Origin: Pseudooceanicola sp.
Lineage (GTDB): Bacteria; Pseudomonadota; Alphaproteobacteria; Rhodobacterales; Rhodobacteraceae
Length of the DNA: 64,000 bases
NCBI RefSeq assembly: GCF_029213205.1
Contig: NZ_JARGNH010000005.1
Coordinates: 115,207-179,206 of the forward strand
Direction of reading: 5' to 3'
Below the pieces are notes generated by a model, which made no database searches, was not told where the DNA came from, and worked only from the letters and a program-made list of their open reading frames with translations. This document shows, piece by piece, positions 19,186 to 27,621 of this stretch (position 1 is its first letter; every line of letters begins with the position of its first letter). Position numbers and translations under genes: made by a program.

Positions 19186-19514
19186 ACTGGCTCGACATTG
19201 CCGCGATTGACGACATTCCGCTGCGCGGCGCCCGCGTGATCAAGACGCCGCTGGGCTGCGTCGCGCTGTTCCGCACCGCGATGGCCGAGGTCTTTGCGGT
19301 GTCCGACCGCTGCCCGCACAAGGGTGGGCCACTGTCCGAGGGCATCGTGCATGGCCAAAGGGTGACCTGCCCGCTGCACAATTGGGTGTTTGATCTGAAC
19401 ACCGGCCAGGCGCAGGGCGCCGATGAGGGCCAGATCGCCACCTATCCGGTGCGGGTTGAGGGCGGTCGGGTGCTGCTCGACACCGTCGCGCTGGGCAAGA
19501 AGAGTGCAGCGTGA
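19182..19514 (+). CDS. nirD: NirD: small Rieske-type subunit of nitrite reductase
   Basis: A 110-residue NirD protein. The Rieske motif is complete: C-P-H-K-G (Cys-x-His) and C-P-L-H-N (Cys-x2-His), 15-17 residues apart, consistent with a [2Fe-2S] cluster rather than the cluster-free NirD variants. It pairs with NirB and is translationally coupled to it (ATGA). In Paracoccus the equivalent protein, NasG, also passes electrons to the nitrate reductase. That role is plausible here because no separate NADH-reductase subunit (nasC) is encoded in the operon. Confidence 0.92.
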   Translation: MNWLDIAAIDDIPLRGARVIKTPLGCVALFRTAMAEVFAVSDRCPHKGGPLSEGIVHGQRVTCPLHNWVFDLNTGQAQGADEGQIATYPVRVEGGRVLLDTVALGKKSAA

Positions 19515-22144
19515 TGGACGGGTCGGCCCTGCCCGAAGTCCGCTCGACCTGCCCCTATTGCGGGGTTGGCTGCGGGGTGCTGCTGCGCGCCGATGCGGCG
19601 GGCGGCATCGCGGTGCGCGGCGACCCGGACCATCCGGCGAATTTCGGGCGGCTCTGTTCCAAGGGGGCGGCGCTGGGTGAAACTGTCGGGCTTGAGGGAA
19701 GGTTGCTGGCGCCGGTGGTGAACGGGGTCGAAACCGGTTGGGACAGGGCGCTGGATCTGGTGGCCGGCAAGTTCAGCGCGGCGATTGCCGAACACGGGCC
19801 GGACAGCGTGGCGTTCTATGTCTCGGGCCAGTTGCTGACCGAGGATTACTACGTCGCCAACAAGCTGATGAAAGGCTTCATCGGTTCGGCCAATATCGAC
19901 ACCAACTCGCGGCTTTGCATGGCGTCGTCGGTGGCCGGGCACAAACGCGCCTTTGGCAGCGACACGGTGCCCGGCACCTATGAGGATCTGGACGAGGCTG
20001 ATCTGGTCGTGCTGGTCGGCTCCAACCTCGCCTGGTGTCATCCGGTGCTCTATCAGCGCATCCTGGCCGCGCGGGCCAAGCGCGGCACCAAGCTGGTGGT
20101 CATTGACCCGCGCCGCACCGCCAGCTGTGACGGCGCCGAGCTGCATCTGCCGATCCGACCCGGCGGTGATGTGGTGCTGTTCAACCGGCTGCTGGCCGAG
20201 ATTGAGGCGCGCGACGCCACGGATGCGGATTTCCTGACCCATGTGAGCGGCGCCGAGGCCGCCTTTGCCGCCGCCCGGATGCAGGACACAGGGCCAACCG
20301 GGTTGAGCGAGGCGATGATCAGCGCCTTCGCCGATCTCTGGCTCTCCCATGACAGGGTGGTCACCATCTATTCGCAAGGGGTCAATCAATCCTCCGCCGG
20401 GTCGGACAAGGTGAATGCGATCCTGAATTGCCATCTCGCCACCGGGCGGATCGGCAAGCCCGGCTGCGGGCCGTTCTCGGTCACCGGGCAGCCCAATGCG
20501 ATGGGCGGGCGCGAGGTTGGAGGGCTGGCCAATATGCTGGCTTGCCACCTGGATATCGAGAACCCGGATCACCGGATGGCGGTGGCGGAATTCTGGTCCG
20601 CCCCGACGATGCCGACCCAGCCGGGGCTGAAGGCAGTGGACATGTTCCGCGCGGTGGCGGACGGGCAGATCAAGGCGCTGTGGATCATCCACACCAACCC
20701 GGCGGTGACGATGCCCGATGCCGATGCGGTGCGCGATGCAATTGCCGCCTGCCCGTTCACCGTGGTCAGCGACATCACCGCCGAGACCGACACGGCGCGG
20801 CTGGCCGATGTGCTTTTGCCTGCCACGGCCTGGGGTGAAAAGGATGGCAGCGTCACCAATTCGGATCGCACCATCAGCCGCCAGCGGGCGGTGCGCCCGA
20901 TGCCCGGTCAGGCGCGCCCGGATTGGCAAGCGCTGGCCGAGGTCGGGCAGCGGATGGGCTGGCACGCGGCGTTCGACTATGCCGGTCCGGCCGAGATTTT
21001 TCGCGACTATGCCGCGCTCAGCGGGATCGCCGCCGGCTTTGGCCGCGACTTTGACATCTCCGGGCTGAAGGACCTTGGCGAGGCGGATTACGCCGGGTTA
21101 GAGCCGTTTCGCTGGCCGCTCAGCGCCAGCCGCCAGGGCGGGCGGTTCTTTGGCGACGGCCGGTTCTTTCACCCGGATGGCAAGGCGCGGATGCTGGCGC
21201 TGGAACACCGCCCGCCGGTGGCGCGGACCGGGGCGAAATACCCGTTCCGCCTGAACACCGGCCGGATTCGCGACCAATGGCACACGATGACCCGCACCGG
21301 GCTGTCGCCACGCCTGTCGGCGCATCTGGCCGAGCCGTTCCTCGATATCCATCCCGCCGACGCGCGGGCGCAGGGGATTGCCGCCGCCAGCCTGATCCGG
21401 CTGCGCAGCCCCGAGGGCAGCGCCATCCTGCGCGCCCGGATCACCGATGAGGTGCAGAAGGGCGAGGTCTTTGCACCGATGCACTGGACCGGGGAAACCG
21501 CGCCTTCGGCGCGGATTGATGCGCTGATTGCAGGCGTAACAGACCCTGTTTCGGGTCAACCCGAGAGCAAGGCGGCGGTGGTCGCCTTGGCCCCATTTGC
21601 CGCCGCTTGGTATGGCTTCGCGGTGTCATCCGGCCCGATGCAGCCGCAGGCGGAATATTGGGCGCGGGCGCGCACCGGCACCGGATGGCGGGCGGAACTG
21701 GCGGGGCGCGATGCGGTGGAGGATTGGGAGGCCGAGGCGCGGCGCCTGTTCGCCTTGCCCGAGGCCGAGGTGCAATCGGTGGTCGATCGCGCCCGTGGCG
21801 CGGCGCGGCTGGCCTTTCATTCCGGCGGTCACTTGCTGGCGGCGCTTTATGTGTCGCGCGAACCGGTGCCGGTGATGCGCGAGTACCTGACCACCCTGCC
21901 GGGCGATACCGCAGGCGACGCGCTCACCGGGCGCAGCGCCGCCGACCGGCCCGATCCCGGCCCGATGGTCTGCGCCTGCCTTGGCGTTGGGCTGAACACC
22001 ATTGTCGGCGCCATCGAGACCGAGGGGTTGATGAGCGTCGAGGCGATTGGCGCGGCGCTGGGCGCGGGCACCAATTGCGGCTCCTGTCGGTCTGAAATCG
22101 CCGAAGTGCTGGCCCGGGTGCGCCCGCGCGAGGCGGCGGAATGA
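19511..22144 (+). CDS. nasA: NasA: assimilatory nitrate reductase, molybdopterin catalytic subunit
   Basis: An 877-residue Mo-bisMGD enzyme reducing nitrate to nitrite. The N-terminus binds [4Fe-4S] through CPYCGVGC and a fourth Cys in RLCSKG. The molybdopterin fold spans roughly residues 60-690. A C-terminal BFD-like [2Fe-2S] domain (CACLGVG and CGSCRSE) ends the protein, as in NasA from proteobacteria. A GTG at 19511 overlaps the nirD stop by four bases; an ATG three bases later is an equally possible start. The electron donor is probably NirB/NirD or ferredoxin, as no nasC is present. Confidence 0.94.
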   Translation: MMDGSALPEVRSTCPYCGVGCGVLLRADAAGGIAVRGDPDHPANFGRLCSKGAALGETVGLEGRLLAPVVNGVETGWDRALDLVAGKFSAAIAEHGPDSVAFYVSGQLLTEDYYVANKLMKGFIGSANIDTNSRLCMASSVAGHKRAFGSDTVPGTYEDLDEADLVVLVGSNLAWCHPVLYQRILAARAKRGTKLVVIDPRRTASCDGAELHLPIRPGGDVVLFNRLLAEIEARDATDADFLTHVSGAEAAFAAARMQDTGPTGLSEAMISAFADLWLSHDRVVTIYSQGVNQSSAGSDKVNAILNCHLATGRIGKPGCGPFSVTGQPNAMGGREVGGLANMLACHLDIENPDHRMAVAEFWSAPTMPTQPGLKAVDMFRAVADGQIKALWIIHTNPAVTMPDADAVRDAIAACPFTVVSDITAETDTARLADVLLPATAWGEKDGSVTNSDRTISRQRAVRPMPGQARPDWQALAEVGQRMGWHAAFDYAGPAEIFRDYAALSGIAAGFGRDFDISGLKDLGEADYAGLEPFRWPLSASRQGGRFFGDGRFFHPDGKARMLALEHRPPVARTGAKYPFRLNTGRIRDQWHTMTRTGLSPRLSAHLAEPFLDIHPADARAQGIAAASLIRLRSPEGSAILRARITDEVQKGEVFAPMHWTGETAPSARIDALIAGVTDPVSGQPESKAAVVALAPFAAAWYGFAVSSGPMQPQAEYWARARTGTGWRAELAGRDAVEDWEAEARRLFALPEAEVQSVVDRARGAARLAFHSGGHLLAALYVSREPVPVMREYLTTLPGDTAGDALTGRSAADRPDPGPMVCACLGVGLNTIVGAIETEGLMSVEAIGAALGAGTNCGSCRSEIAEVLARVRPREAAE

Positions 22145-23106
22145 GCCTGTCGCAGCACGTCGCCACCCTTGGGCGCGGCCCGGGCCGATCCCGGTCCCTG
22201 ACCCTGGACGAGGCATGCGATGCGATGGCGCAGATGCTGACGGGCGATGCCGCACCGCAGGCGGTGGGCGCGATCCTGATGCTGCTCAGGATGAAGGGCG
22301 AAACCGCCGAGGAAATCGCCGGGTTCGTCCGCGCCGCGCAGGACAGTCTGCCCGAGGTGCCCCCTGTCGATCTGGACTGGCCGAGCTATGCGGCGGGGCG
22401 GACCCGGGGCCTGCCCTGGTTCCTGCTGTCGGCGCGGCTGTTGGCCGGGGCCGGTCATCGGGTGTTGTTGCATGGCTGGAATGGCCGGGTCGGATCGGTG
22501 CGCGCCGGGCTTGGTTCCGCGGGGATCCGGCAGGCGAAGGACATCGGCACGGCGGCGGATGTGCTGGCCAGCGACGGCATCACCTATCTGCCGCTGGAGC
22601 ATCTGGCGACGGGCTTGTTCGCGCTGTTGCAGTTGCGCGATACCTTTGGTCTGCGCTCTTGCGTCAATACGGTGTGCCGGATGCTCAACCCCGGGCGGGC
22701 GGCGGCCAGCGTGCAGGGGGTGTTTCACCCCTCCTACCGGTTGTTACAGGCCGATGCCGCCGGGCTGCTGGGTTGGAGCAACCTGAGCGTCATCAAGGGC
22801 GGCGGCGGCGAGTTTGAGCGCCATCCGAGCAAGGTTATCGCCGGGTTCGGCCTGCGCGAGGGCGCGGCCTGGGAGGGCCGTTTCGCCGCCCTCCACCCCG
22901 AGACAAGGCGGCTGGACGATGGCGCCGAGGATCCGGCACGGTTGGCCGATCTCTGGACGGGGCGGATCGCCGATCCGTTTGCCGAGGCGATTGTGATCGG
23001 CACCGCCGCTGCGGCACTGGCGACGCTGGGGGTTGGAGATGCAGAGCAGCGCGCCGCCGATCTGTGGCGGGGCCGGGCGCGGTCGTCGGAAGGGGATCGG
23101 CGATGA
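22141..23106 (+). CDS. TrpD2-like protein (glycosyltransferase family 3 fold) in the nitrate operon
   Basis: A 321-residue protein related to anthranilate phosphoribosyltransferase and YbiB/TrpD2 proteins. An N-terminal helical domain (about 1-70, with LTLDEACDAMAQMLTGDA) precedes an alpha/beta domain with a Gly-rich segment VIKGGGGEFERHPSK near residue 220. The usual PRPP loop of true TrpD is not recognisable, so a tryptophan role is unlikely. TrpD2 relatives are known to bind DNA. It overlaps nasA and cysG by four bases each, so it is made together with the nitrate enzymes. Its role in nitrogen metabolism is not established. Confidence 0.75.
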   Translation: MSLSQHVATLGRGPGRSRSLTLDEACDAMAQMLTGDAAPQAVGAILMLLRMKGETAEEIAGFVRAAQDSLPEVPPVDLDWPSYAAGRTRGLPWFLLSARLLAGAGHRVLLHGWNGRVGSVRAGLGSAGIRQAKDIGTAADVLASDGITYLPLEHLATGLFALLQLRDTFGLRSCVNTVCRMLNPGRAAASVQGVFHPSYRLLQADAAGLLGWSNLSVIKGGGGEFERHPSKVIAGFGLREGAAWEGRFAALHPETRRLDDGAEDPARLADLWTGRIADPFAEAIVIGTAAAALATLGVGDAEQRAADLWRGRARSSEGDRR

Positions 23107-24143
23107 AGAGTTTTCCGATGTTCATCCGCACCACCGACCGCCGGGTGGTGATCGTTGGTGGCGGCGAGCAGGCGGCGCAAAAGGCCCGGCTGATCCTGAA
23201 GACCGACGCGCAACTGCTGCTGGTCGCCGCAGTGCTGGACCCGGAGCTGGCGGCGCTGATCGCCGAGGGGCGGGCAGAGTGGCACCGCGATGCGATCACC
23301 CCGGCCCTGTTCGAGGGCGCGGTGATGGCCTTTATCGGCACCGGCTGCCCGGGGGCTGACGCCAGCATCCACGCGCTGGCCAAGGTGGCGCGCTGCCCGG
23401 TCAACGTGGTCGATCAGCCGGAGCTCTGTGATATCACCACCCCGTCGCTGGTTGATCGTGATCCGATCGTGGTGGCCATCGGCACCGAGGGGACGGCGCC
23501 GGTTCTGGCGCGGCAGATCAAGACCAGGGTTGAGGAGATCCTGGCGCCAAATATCGGCGGGCTGGCCGCCTTTGCCGGGCGGATGCGCGGCGCGGTGGCG
23601 GCGCAAGTGCCGCGCCCGCAGCGGCGCGCCTTCTGGCGCTGGGTGTTTTCGGATGCGCCGCGCGATGAATGGCTGCGCGGCGCGGAACGGGCGGCGGCGG
23701 GGCGGATCAAGACGGCGATCGCCGCGGGCCGGGCGCCGGATGCGAGCGGGCAGGGCTCGATCGCGCTGGTCAGGGCCGGGCCGGGCGCGCGCGACCTGTT
23801 GACCTTGCGGGCGGTGGCGCGCCTGCAAGAGGCGGATGTGATCTTTTACGACCGGGAGGTTGATCAGCAGGTGTTGGAATTGGCCCGCCGCGACGCCGAA
23901 CGGGTCTGTCTGGGTCCGCTGGCGGGCGCCCAAACCTGGCCGCAACCGCAGATTGACGCCCGGATGGTGACAGAGGCGCGGAGGGGGCGCCGGGTGGTGC
24001 GGCTGATCCCTGGCGATCCGGGCATTGCTGGCGCGGATCTGAACGCGGCGCAGGCCGCCGGTGTTGCGGTCGAGATTGTGCCCGGTGTGGCCGCTGCCAC
24101 GCCGATCAGGGGTCTGCCCGCGCCGCTTGCCCAAGTCGGTTAA
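23103..24143 (+). CDS. cysG: Siroheme synthase CysG with a degenerate, short methyltransferase half
   Basis: A 346-residue protein. Residues 1 to about 210 form an intact precorrin-2 dehydrogenase/ferrochelatase domain (VVIVGGGEQAAQKA for NAD, then PSLVDRDPIVVAI). The remainder starts like a uroporphyrinogen methyltransferase (RAGPGARDLLTLRAVARLQE) but stops about 110 residues short. Its motifs are altered: the VGAGPGDPELLT type has become VRAGPGARDLLT, and GGDPFIFG has become PGDPGIAG. It should finish siroheme synthesis from precorrin-2, with the methyltransferase supplied elsewhere. It is last in the nitrate operon and its stop overlaps a convergent pseudogene. Confidence 0.85.
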   Translation: MKSFPMFIRTTDRRVVIVGGGEQAAQKARLILKTDAQLLLVAAVLDPELAALIAEGRAEWHRDAITPALFEGAVMAFIGTGCPGADASIHALAKVARCPVNVVDQPELCDITTPSLVDRDPIVVAIGTEGTAPVLARQIKTRVEEILAPNIGGLAAFAGRMRGAVAAQVPRPQRRAFWRWVFSDAPRDEWLRGAERAAAGRIKTAIAAGRAPDASGQGSIALVRAGPGARDLLTLRAVARLQEADVIFYDREVDQQVLELARRDAERVCLGPLAGAQTWPQPQIDARMVTEARRGRRVVRLIPGDPGIAGADLNAAQAAGVAVEIVPGVAAATPIRGLPAPLAQVG

Positions 24144-25105
24144 TCCGCTGCGCTGCCGCCATATCTTGAAAGCGCTAGGCCCAGCTGTGCGAGCAGGGTT
24201 TCGAATTCGCCGGAATCTGCGGCCGAGAGGTCGAGCGAAAAGCAATTCTCGAACACCGATTTCGATGAAAACACCCGCCCGGGCACCAGCAGCGGCCCCT
24301 TTTCGCCAGCCGCCCGGACGATTTCCAGCGCATTGCCATCCGAGGGCAGTCGAACCCAGCAAGTGTGGCCACCGTCAGGCCGCGACACCGCCGCGTTCTA
24401 CGGCAGGATCTGGCTGAGTTCGACGAGTCCGCGCCGCATGTTGTGGCCAAGGGTCTCGCGATAGCGGCGCAACAGCCGGTCATAGCCGGGGGCCAGCACG
24501 AAATCCGCCACCGCCTCCTGGATCGGCACGCTGCCGGCGCGTTCCTCATAGAACAACCGGCTGACCATCATGTCCTGACGAAAGCGGTTGTTCACGATGA
24601 ATGCGACTCCATAGGTCGCGCCCAGGGTCGGGCCGAAACTGCCGACTTGCATCACCAGATCCTGGGCATCGAAGCGGCGCATGCTGGGCACTGGTGCCGC
24701 ACCATGGCCGAGTTCGCCAAAGATGTCGTTCTCGATGATTGGCACGCCGTGATAGGTGGCCAGGGCGACCATCCGCGCCTGCGCCTCTTCAGGATAGGTG
24801 ACGCCAGACGGGTAGTGGTTGTTGGGCATCAGCAGGCAGGCATCGACCCGGGTGCTTTTCAGCGCGCGTTCGAATTCATCAACGTCAAGACCTGTGCGCG
24901 GATGCGAGGCCAGTTCCAGGGTCGAGATTCCGCGCCGGTGCAGCACTGGCATGATCGGAAAATAGCCGGGGGTTTCGATGATCACCTTGCTGCCCGGTCG
25001 GCAGATCGTATCAAGACAGGTCGACAATGCCGCCATTGCATTGGGGGCGATCACCACATGTTCGGGACGGGTCAGCACCCCGCGCAAGCGCTCCGGCGTC
25101 AATCT
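24140..25105 (-). pseudogene. Broken MocR-type aminotransferase-like regulator (C-terminal part only)
   Basis: On the minus strand the frame encodes the fold-type-I aminotransferase domain of a MocR/GntR-family regulator (PEHVVIAPNAMAALSTCLDT, MPNNHYPSGVTYPEE, VMQVGSFGPTLG). The PLP-lysine position reads SFGPTLG rather than the usual SKxxxPGLR. The N-terminal DNA-binding domain is absent: homology stops near 25105, where an unrelated plus-strand fragment begins. A single in-frame TAG at 24398-24400 splits it, and the frame continues beyond with NAAVSRPDGGHTCWVRLP, a normal continuation. It is both 5'-truncated and interrupted, so not functional. Confidence 0.8.
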
Positions 25106-25395
25106 GTTTGGGCGGCATTACCCGGCCAGTATCTACAAGACCTCGGATGGCTGGCTGGGCGTATCGACGGTGACCCATGCGCAATGGACCGGCATGTGTC
25201 AGGCCTTTGGCCTTGGCGATATCGCCGAGGATCCGAAGGTCAAGACCCATGATGTCCGGTTGAAAAACGCTGCGCAGCTGGATGCGGCGCTGGAACCGGT
25301 GATCGCCACCAAGACCAGCGACGAATGGTTCTGGATCTGTAATCGGTTGAAGCTGCCGGTGGTGATCGTGCCGCGCATGGATCAGCTGTTGCAGC
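25106..25395 (+). pseudogene. Fragment of a CaiB/BaiF CoA-transferase
   Basis: About 95 codons matching the C-terminal third of a type-III CoA-transferase: YPASIYKTSDGWLGVSTVT, then GMCQAFGLGDIAEDP and LDAALEPVIATKTSDEWF. Both ends are missing. Upstream it abuts the antisense MocR remnant. Downstream, in the same frame, it passes into an enoyl-CoA hydratase tail. No start codon or ribosome site belongs to it. It is a deletion relic of a former CoA-thioester catabolic gene. Confidence 0.75.
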
Positions 25396-25667
25396 AGAAG
25401 GCGGCGCATTTCGGCATCGTCAACGAGGTGGTGCCGCGCGATCAGCTGATGGCCGAGGCGACCCGTTGGGCGGAAATGCTGCTGGAGATTCCGCCGATGT
25501 ATACCAAGGCGATCAAGGTCGGGCATTACCGTGACATGCAACTGCGCTATTTGCAGAACGAATACGATTACGTCGATTACATCCACCCGCAAGAGGTCAG
25601 CGAGGACCGTCAGGAGGCGCTTGAGGCGTTTTTCGAGAAACGCAAACCGACCTTCCAGAATCGGTAA
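25396..25667 (+). pseudogene. C-terminal fragment of an enoyl-CoA hydratase, fused in frame to the CoA-transferase relic
   Basis: About 90 codons that look like the end of a crotonase-family protein: FGIVNEVVPRDQLMAEATRW in the middle and SEDRQEALEAFFEKRKPTF at the end. The catalytic N-terminal two thirds are gone. The frame is continuous with the preceding CoA-transferase fragment, so two unrelated genes were joined by a deletion that happens to keep the frame. A stable hairpin follows the stop. Confidence 0.75.
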
Positions 25668-25672
25668 GGCTT

Positions 25673-25700
25673 GCCGGGTCGCCCGCGCTGGCGACCCGGC
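25673..25700. terminator. Stable hairpin after the enoyl-CoA hydratase fragment
   Basis: A perfect 11-bp stem, GCCGGGTCGCC / GGCGACCCGGC, with a six-base loop starts six bases after the stop codon. There is no T-run, so it may be a Rho-assisted or message-stabilising structure inherited from the ancestral operon. Confidence 0.55.
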
Positions 25701-25831
25701 CCGACTGCTGGGATCAGGCGATCTTGCCATCCGGCGGCAACTCATGTTTCGAGCGGATTTCCGGCGGCATCCCTTGCACCCTATGTTTGGCGTGCCATTC
25801 AATCGTGGCGTTGCGCACCGATGCCGGTTGC

Positions 25832-25857
25832 GCGGTCATCCAGGGCGGTCATCCAGG
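25832..25857. repeat. Perfect 13-bp tandem duplication
   Basis: GCGGTCATCCAGG occurs twice head to tail. It lies between the hydratase relic and the monooxygenase relic, in sequence with no coding sense, and a partial third match (GCGGTCATCC) appears at about 26091. It looks like a slippage scar in decaying DNA. Confidence 0.8.
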
Positions 25858-25870
25858 ATTGCACCCCGAA

Positions 25871-26185
25871 CAGGGCGCTCCGTTCACACGGCTGGTGTTG
25901 GTCGGCGAAGCGGCGCATGCTTCGACACTGTTCTGGGCGCGGCGCGCATCAATAATGATCGAAGACGTGAACTTGTTGTCGCGTTTGCTGGCAGTTGGTG
26001 GTGAAATCGGCACGATCCCGAACAGATGGCAGGCCCGGCGCTCTCCGCGCTGCGCCTGTGTTCAGGAAGGCTCCAAAGCCACCGGTATGCGCGGTCATCC
26101 GCCCGGGCAGGCGGCGATGGACCAGGCACATGCGCATATCGGGGCGCATGTGCAACAGGATGCGATGCGCGCTTTGCTTGCTTGA
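25871..26185 (+). pseudogene. C-terminal remnant of an FAD-dependent monooxygenase
   Basis: The frame holds RLVLVGEAAHASTLFWARRA followed by SIMIEDVNLLSRLL and RRSPRCACVQEGS. This is a degraded form of the FAD/NADH-binding GDAAH motif and following helix of salicylate-hydroxylase-type monooxygenases. The N-terminal FAD-binding half is absent. The GQG loop after GDAAH is altered to WARRA, a sign of loss of constraint. No start codon or ribosome site is associated with it. Confidence 0.65.
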
Positions 26186-26209
26186 GCGAGCCGATTTGAG
26201 GAAATGAGA

Positions 26210-26758
26210 ATGGTTCAAAAACTTCCCCCCCTGCGCCGGGTTCTGACCGGCCATGACGCGAATGGGCAGAGTGTCATCGTAAGCGATGCGCCGTCTCCCA
26301 GCCCGCTGACGGTGCCAACGCGGCCCGGCTATATGGTGGCCAATGTTTGGCGCACTGGCGCTGCGCCCTCGGACGTCAATGCGCCGGATGACATTCTGGC
26401 GCACAAGGGCGTGCTGCCACCGGAGCGGGGCACTGTCATTCGGGTTATCGACTTTCCGCCCGAACCCGAGGATCCGGCCGAGATGAAGGCGATGCTCGAT
26501 GCCACGTTCCGGGAGATCTACCCGGACGCCGATCATACCGGTGAGACCAAGGGCCATAGCGGCATGCACCGCACCCTGACGGTGGATTACGCCATCGTTT
26601 TGCACGGCGCGATCACCGCAGTCATGGACGAGGGCGAAACCGTGCTGACCGCTGGTGACATCCTGATTCAGCGCGGCACCAACCATGCCTGGTCCAATCG
26701 CTCGGGCGAAATCTGCCGGATCTGTTTCGTATTGATCGACGCCAGCGCCAGCGGCTGA
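26210..26758 (+). CDS. Cupin-domain protein
   Basis: A 182-residue protein with one C-terminal cupin barrel (about 115-175): TVDYAIVLHGAITAVMDEG, then LTAGDILIQRGTNHAWSNRS. The first cupin motif keeps only one His (in SGMHRTL), as in the family that pairs a short N-terminal part with one barrel and often acts on small aromatic or polar acids. The ATG at 26210 is chosen because GAGGA lies seven bases before it; another ATG at 26204 is too close. It is the only intact gene in the surrounding wreckage, and probably belonged with the broken monooxygenase, CoA-transferase and hydratase genes. No enzymatic role can be assigned. Confidence 0.75.
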   Translation: MVQKLPPLRRVLTGHDANGQSVIVSDAPSPSPLTVPTRPGYMVANVWRTGAAPSDVNAPDDILAHKGVLPPERGTVIRVIDFPPEPEDPAEMKAMLDATFREIYPDADHTGETKGHSGMHRTLTVDYAIVLHGAITAVMDEGETVLTAGDILIQRGTNHAWSNRSGEICRICFVLIDASASG

Positions 26759-26844
26759 GGCGGCGGGATCGCGGCCGCACTTCCCATTTCCAACGGGTGG
26801 CAAGATGCCAGACCAGAATCCGAACGAAGCCTGTGTCGGCGAGG

Positions 26845-26997
26845 TGCGCGACGCGCTCCTCCAGATCAACGTAGCTGAACCGCGACCCGCTCGTCTCGTC
26901 CGTCCCGCGCATCCTCACCCCCGTCGGTGCTGCCCAAAGGGTGAATCATGTTCTCAAAGCCCTGTCGAGGCAGGGCTCGTTCAGCAACCTGCTAAGG
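26845..26997 (-). mobile_element. Remnant of an IS1182-type insertion sequence (transposase N-terminus and one end)
   Basis: On the minus strand, MRGTDETSGSRFSYVDLEER (start at 26912) matches the conserved N-terminus of IS1182/IS5-like transposases. Reading stops making sense after about 20 codons, at about 26845. The other side carries what looks like the element's end, GTTCAGCAACCTGCTAA, directly abutting the next IS remnant at 26998. The element has lost nearly all of its transposase. Confidence 0.5.
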
Positions 26998-27620
26998 CAT
27001 GTTGACAAAAGGGATTCACATTGCCGTGCAGGCATGATTCAAGCTGGTATCTGCGATGGAGACCAACCTGGCACGAGACCTTGTGCCGGACGAGGCATGG
27101 ACGCCCTGAACCAGAGTGGGGCGGTGCCGGATGCCCTTCAAATGAGCTCCGTTATACGCGCGCACCATCAGGCAGGGGGGCCGCCGCGACAGGGTTTTGG
27201 CCGCTCAAGAGGTGGCTTCTCGACCAAGAGCCATCTCCGCGGCAACGCAGCAGCCCTGGCCATGAGGACCGAGATCACACCGGGCCGGACATCCGATGAC
27301 CTGGGCTTCGATCTGGTCATGGCCGACAGCCTGCCCGCGCCAAGCGCCCTGTTGGCAGACAGAGGCTATGATGCTGACAGCATTCGCAAAAAGATGGAGG
27401 CGGGAAACCTGCTCACCCAAATACCAATGCGCAAATCACGCAAGATGCGCGCCGGTGTCGGTCACGCGCCGGATTCCTTGCGCAACTTGGTCGAGCGGTG
27501 CTTCAACACGCTCAAGAACGCACGCCGCGTCGCAACCCGCTACGACAAAACTGTCGAAAGTTTCCTGGGCTTCATAGGCAGCACCTCAATCCGCCTCTGG
27601 CTGCGCCTTTTGTCAACATG
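26998..27620 (+). mobile_element. IS5-family (IS427-like) element, internally deleted
   Basis: The element is bounded by perfect 15-bp terminal inverted repeats: CATGTTGACAAAAGG at 26998-27012 and its complement at 27606-27620. At 623 bp it is shorter than the 800 bp or so usual for the group. A partial sister copy starts at 50894 and is almost identical over the first 100 bp. That copy shows that the coding sequence between two CATGG copies was lost here. No clear target-site duplication flanks it. Confidence 0.85.
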
Positions 27621-27621
27621 A
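27056..27621 (+). pseudogene. IS5-family transposase, internally deleted and frameshifted
   Basis: The N-terminus (METNLARDLVPDEAW) is in one frame. The rest, from MDALNQSGAVPDALQM through the DDE-domain segment GFDLVMADSLPAPSALLADR and the C-terminal LRNLVERCFNTLKNARR, is in another. The block between, including the WIARNGAPWRDLPEEFG segment still present in the copy at 50894, is missing. The DST motif after QM is also damaged (QMSSVIRA). It cannot make active transposase. Confidence 0.8.

Noticed and set aside
24978..25667. A single 229-residue plus-strand protein
   Set aside because: It begins antisense to the MocR relic and then passes through pieces of two different families. It is a fusion of remnants, annotated as two pseudogenes.
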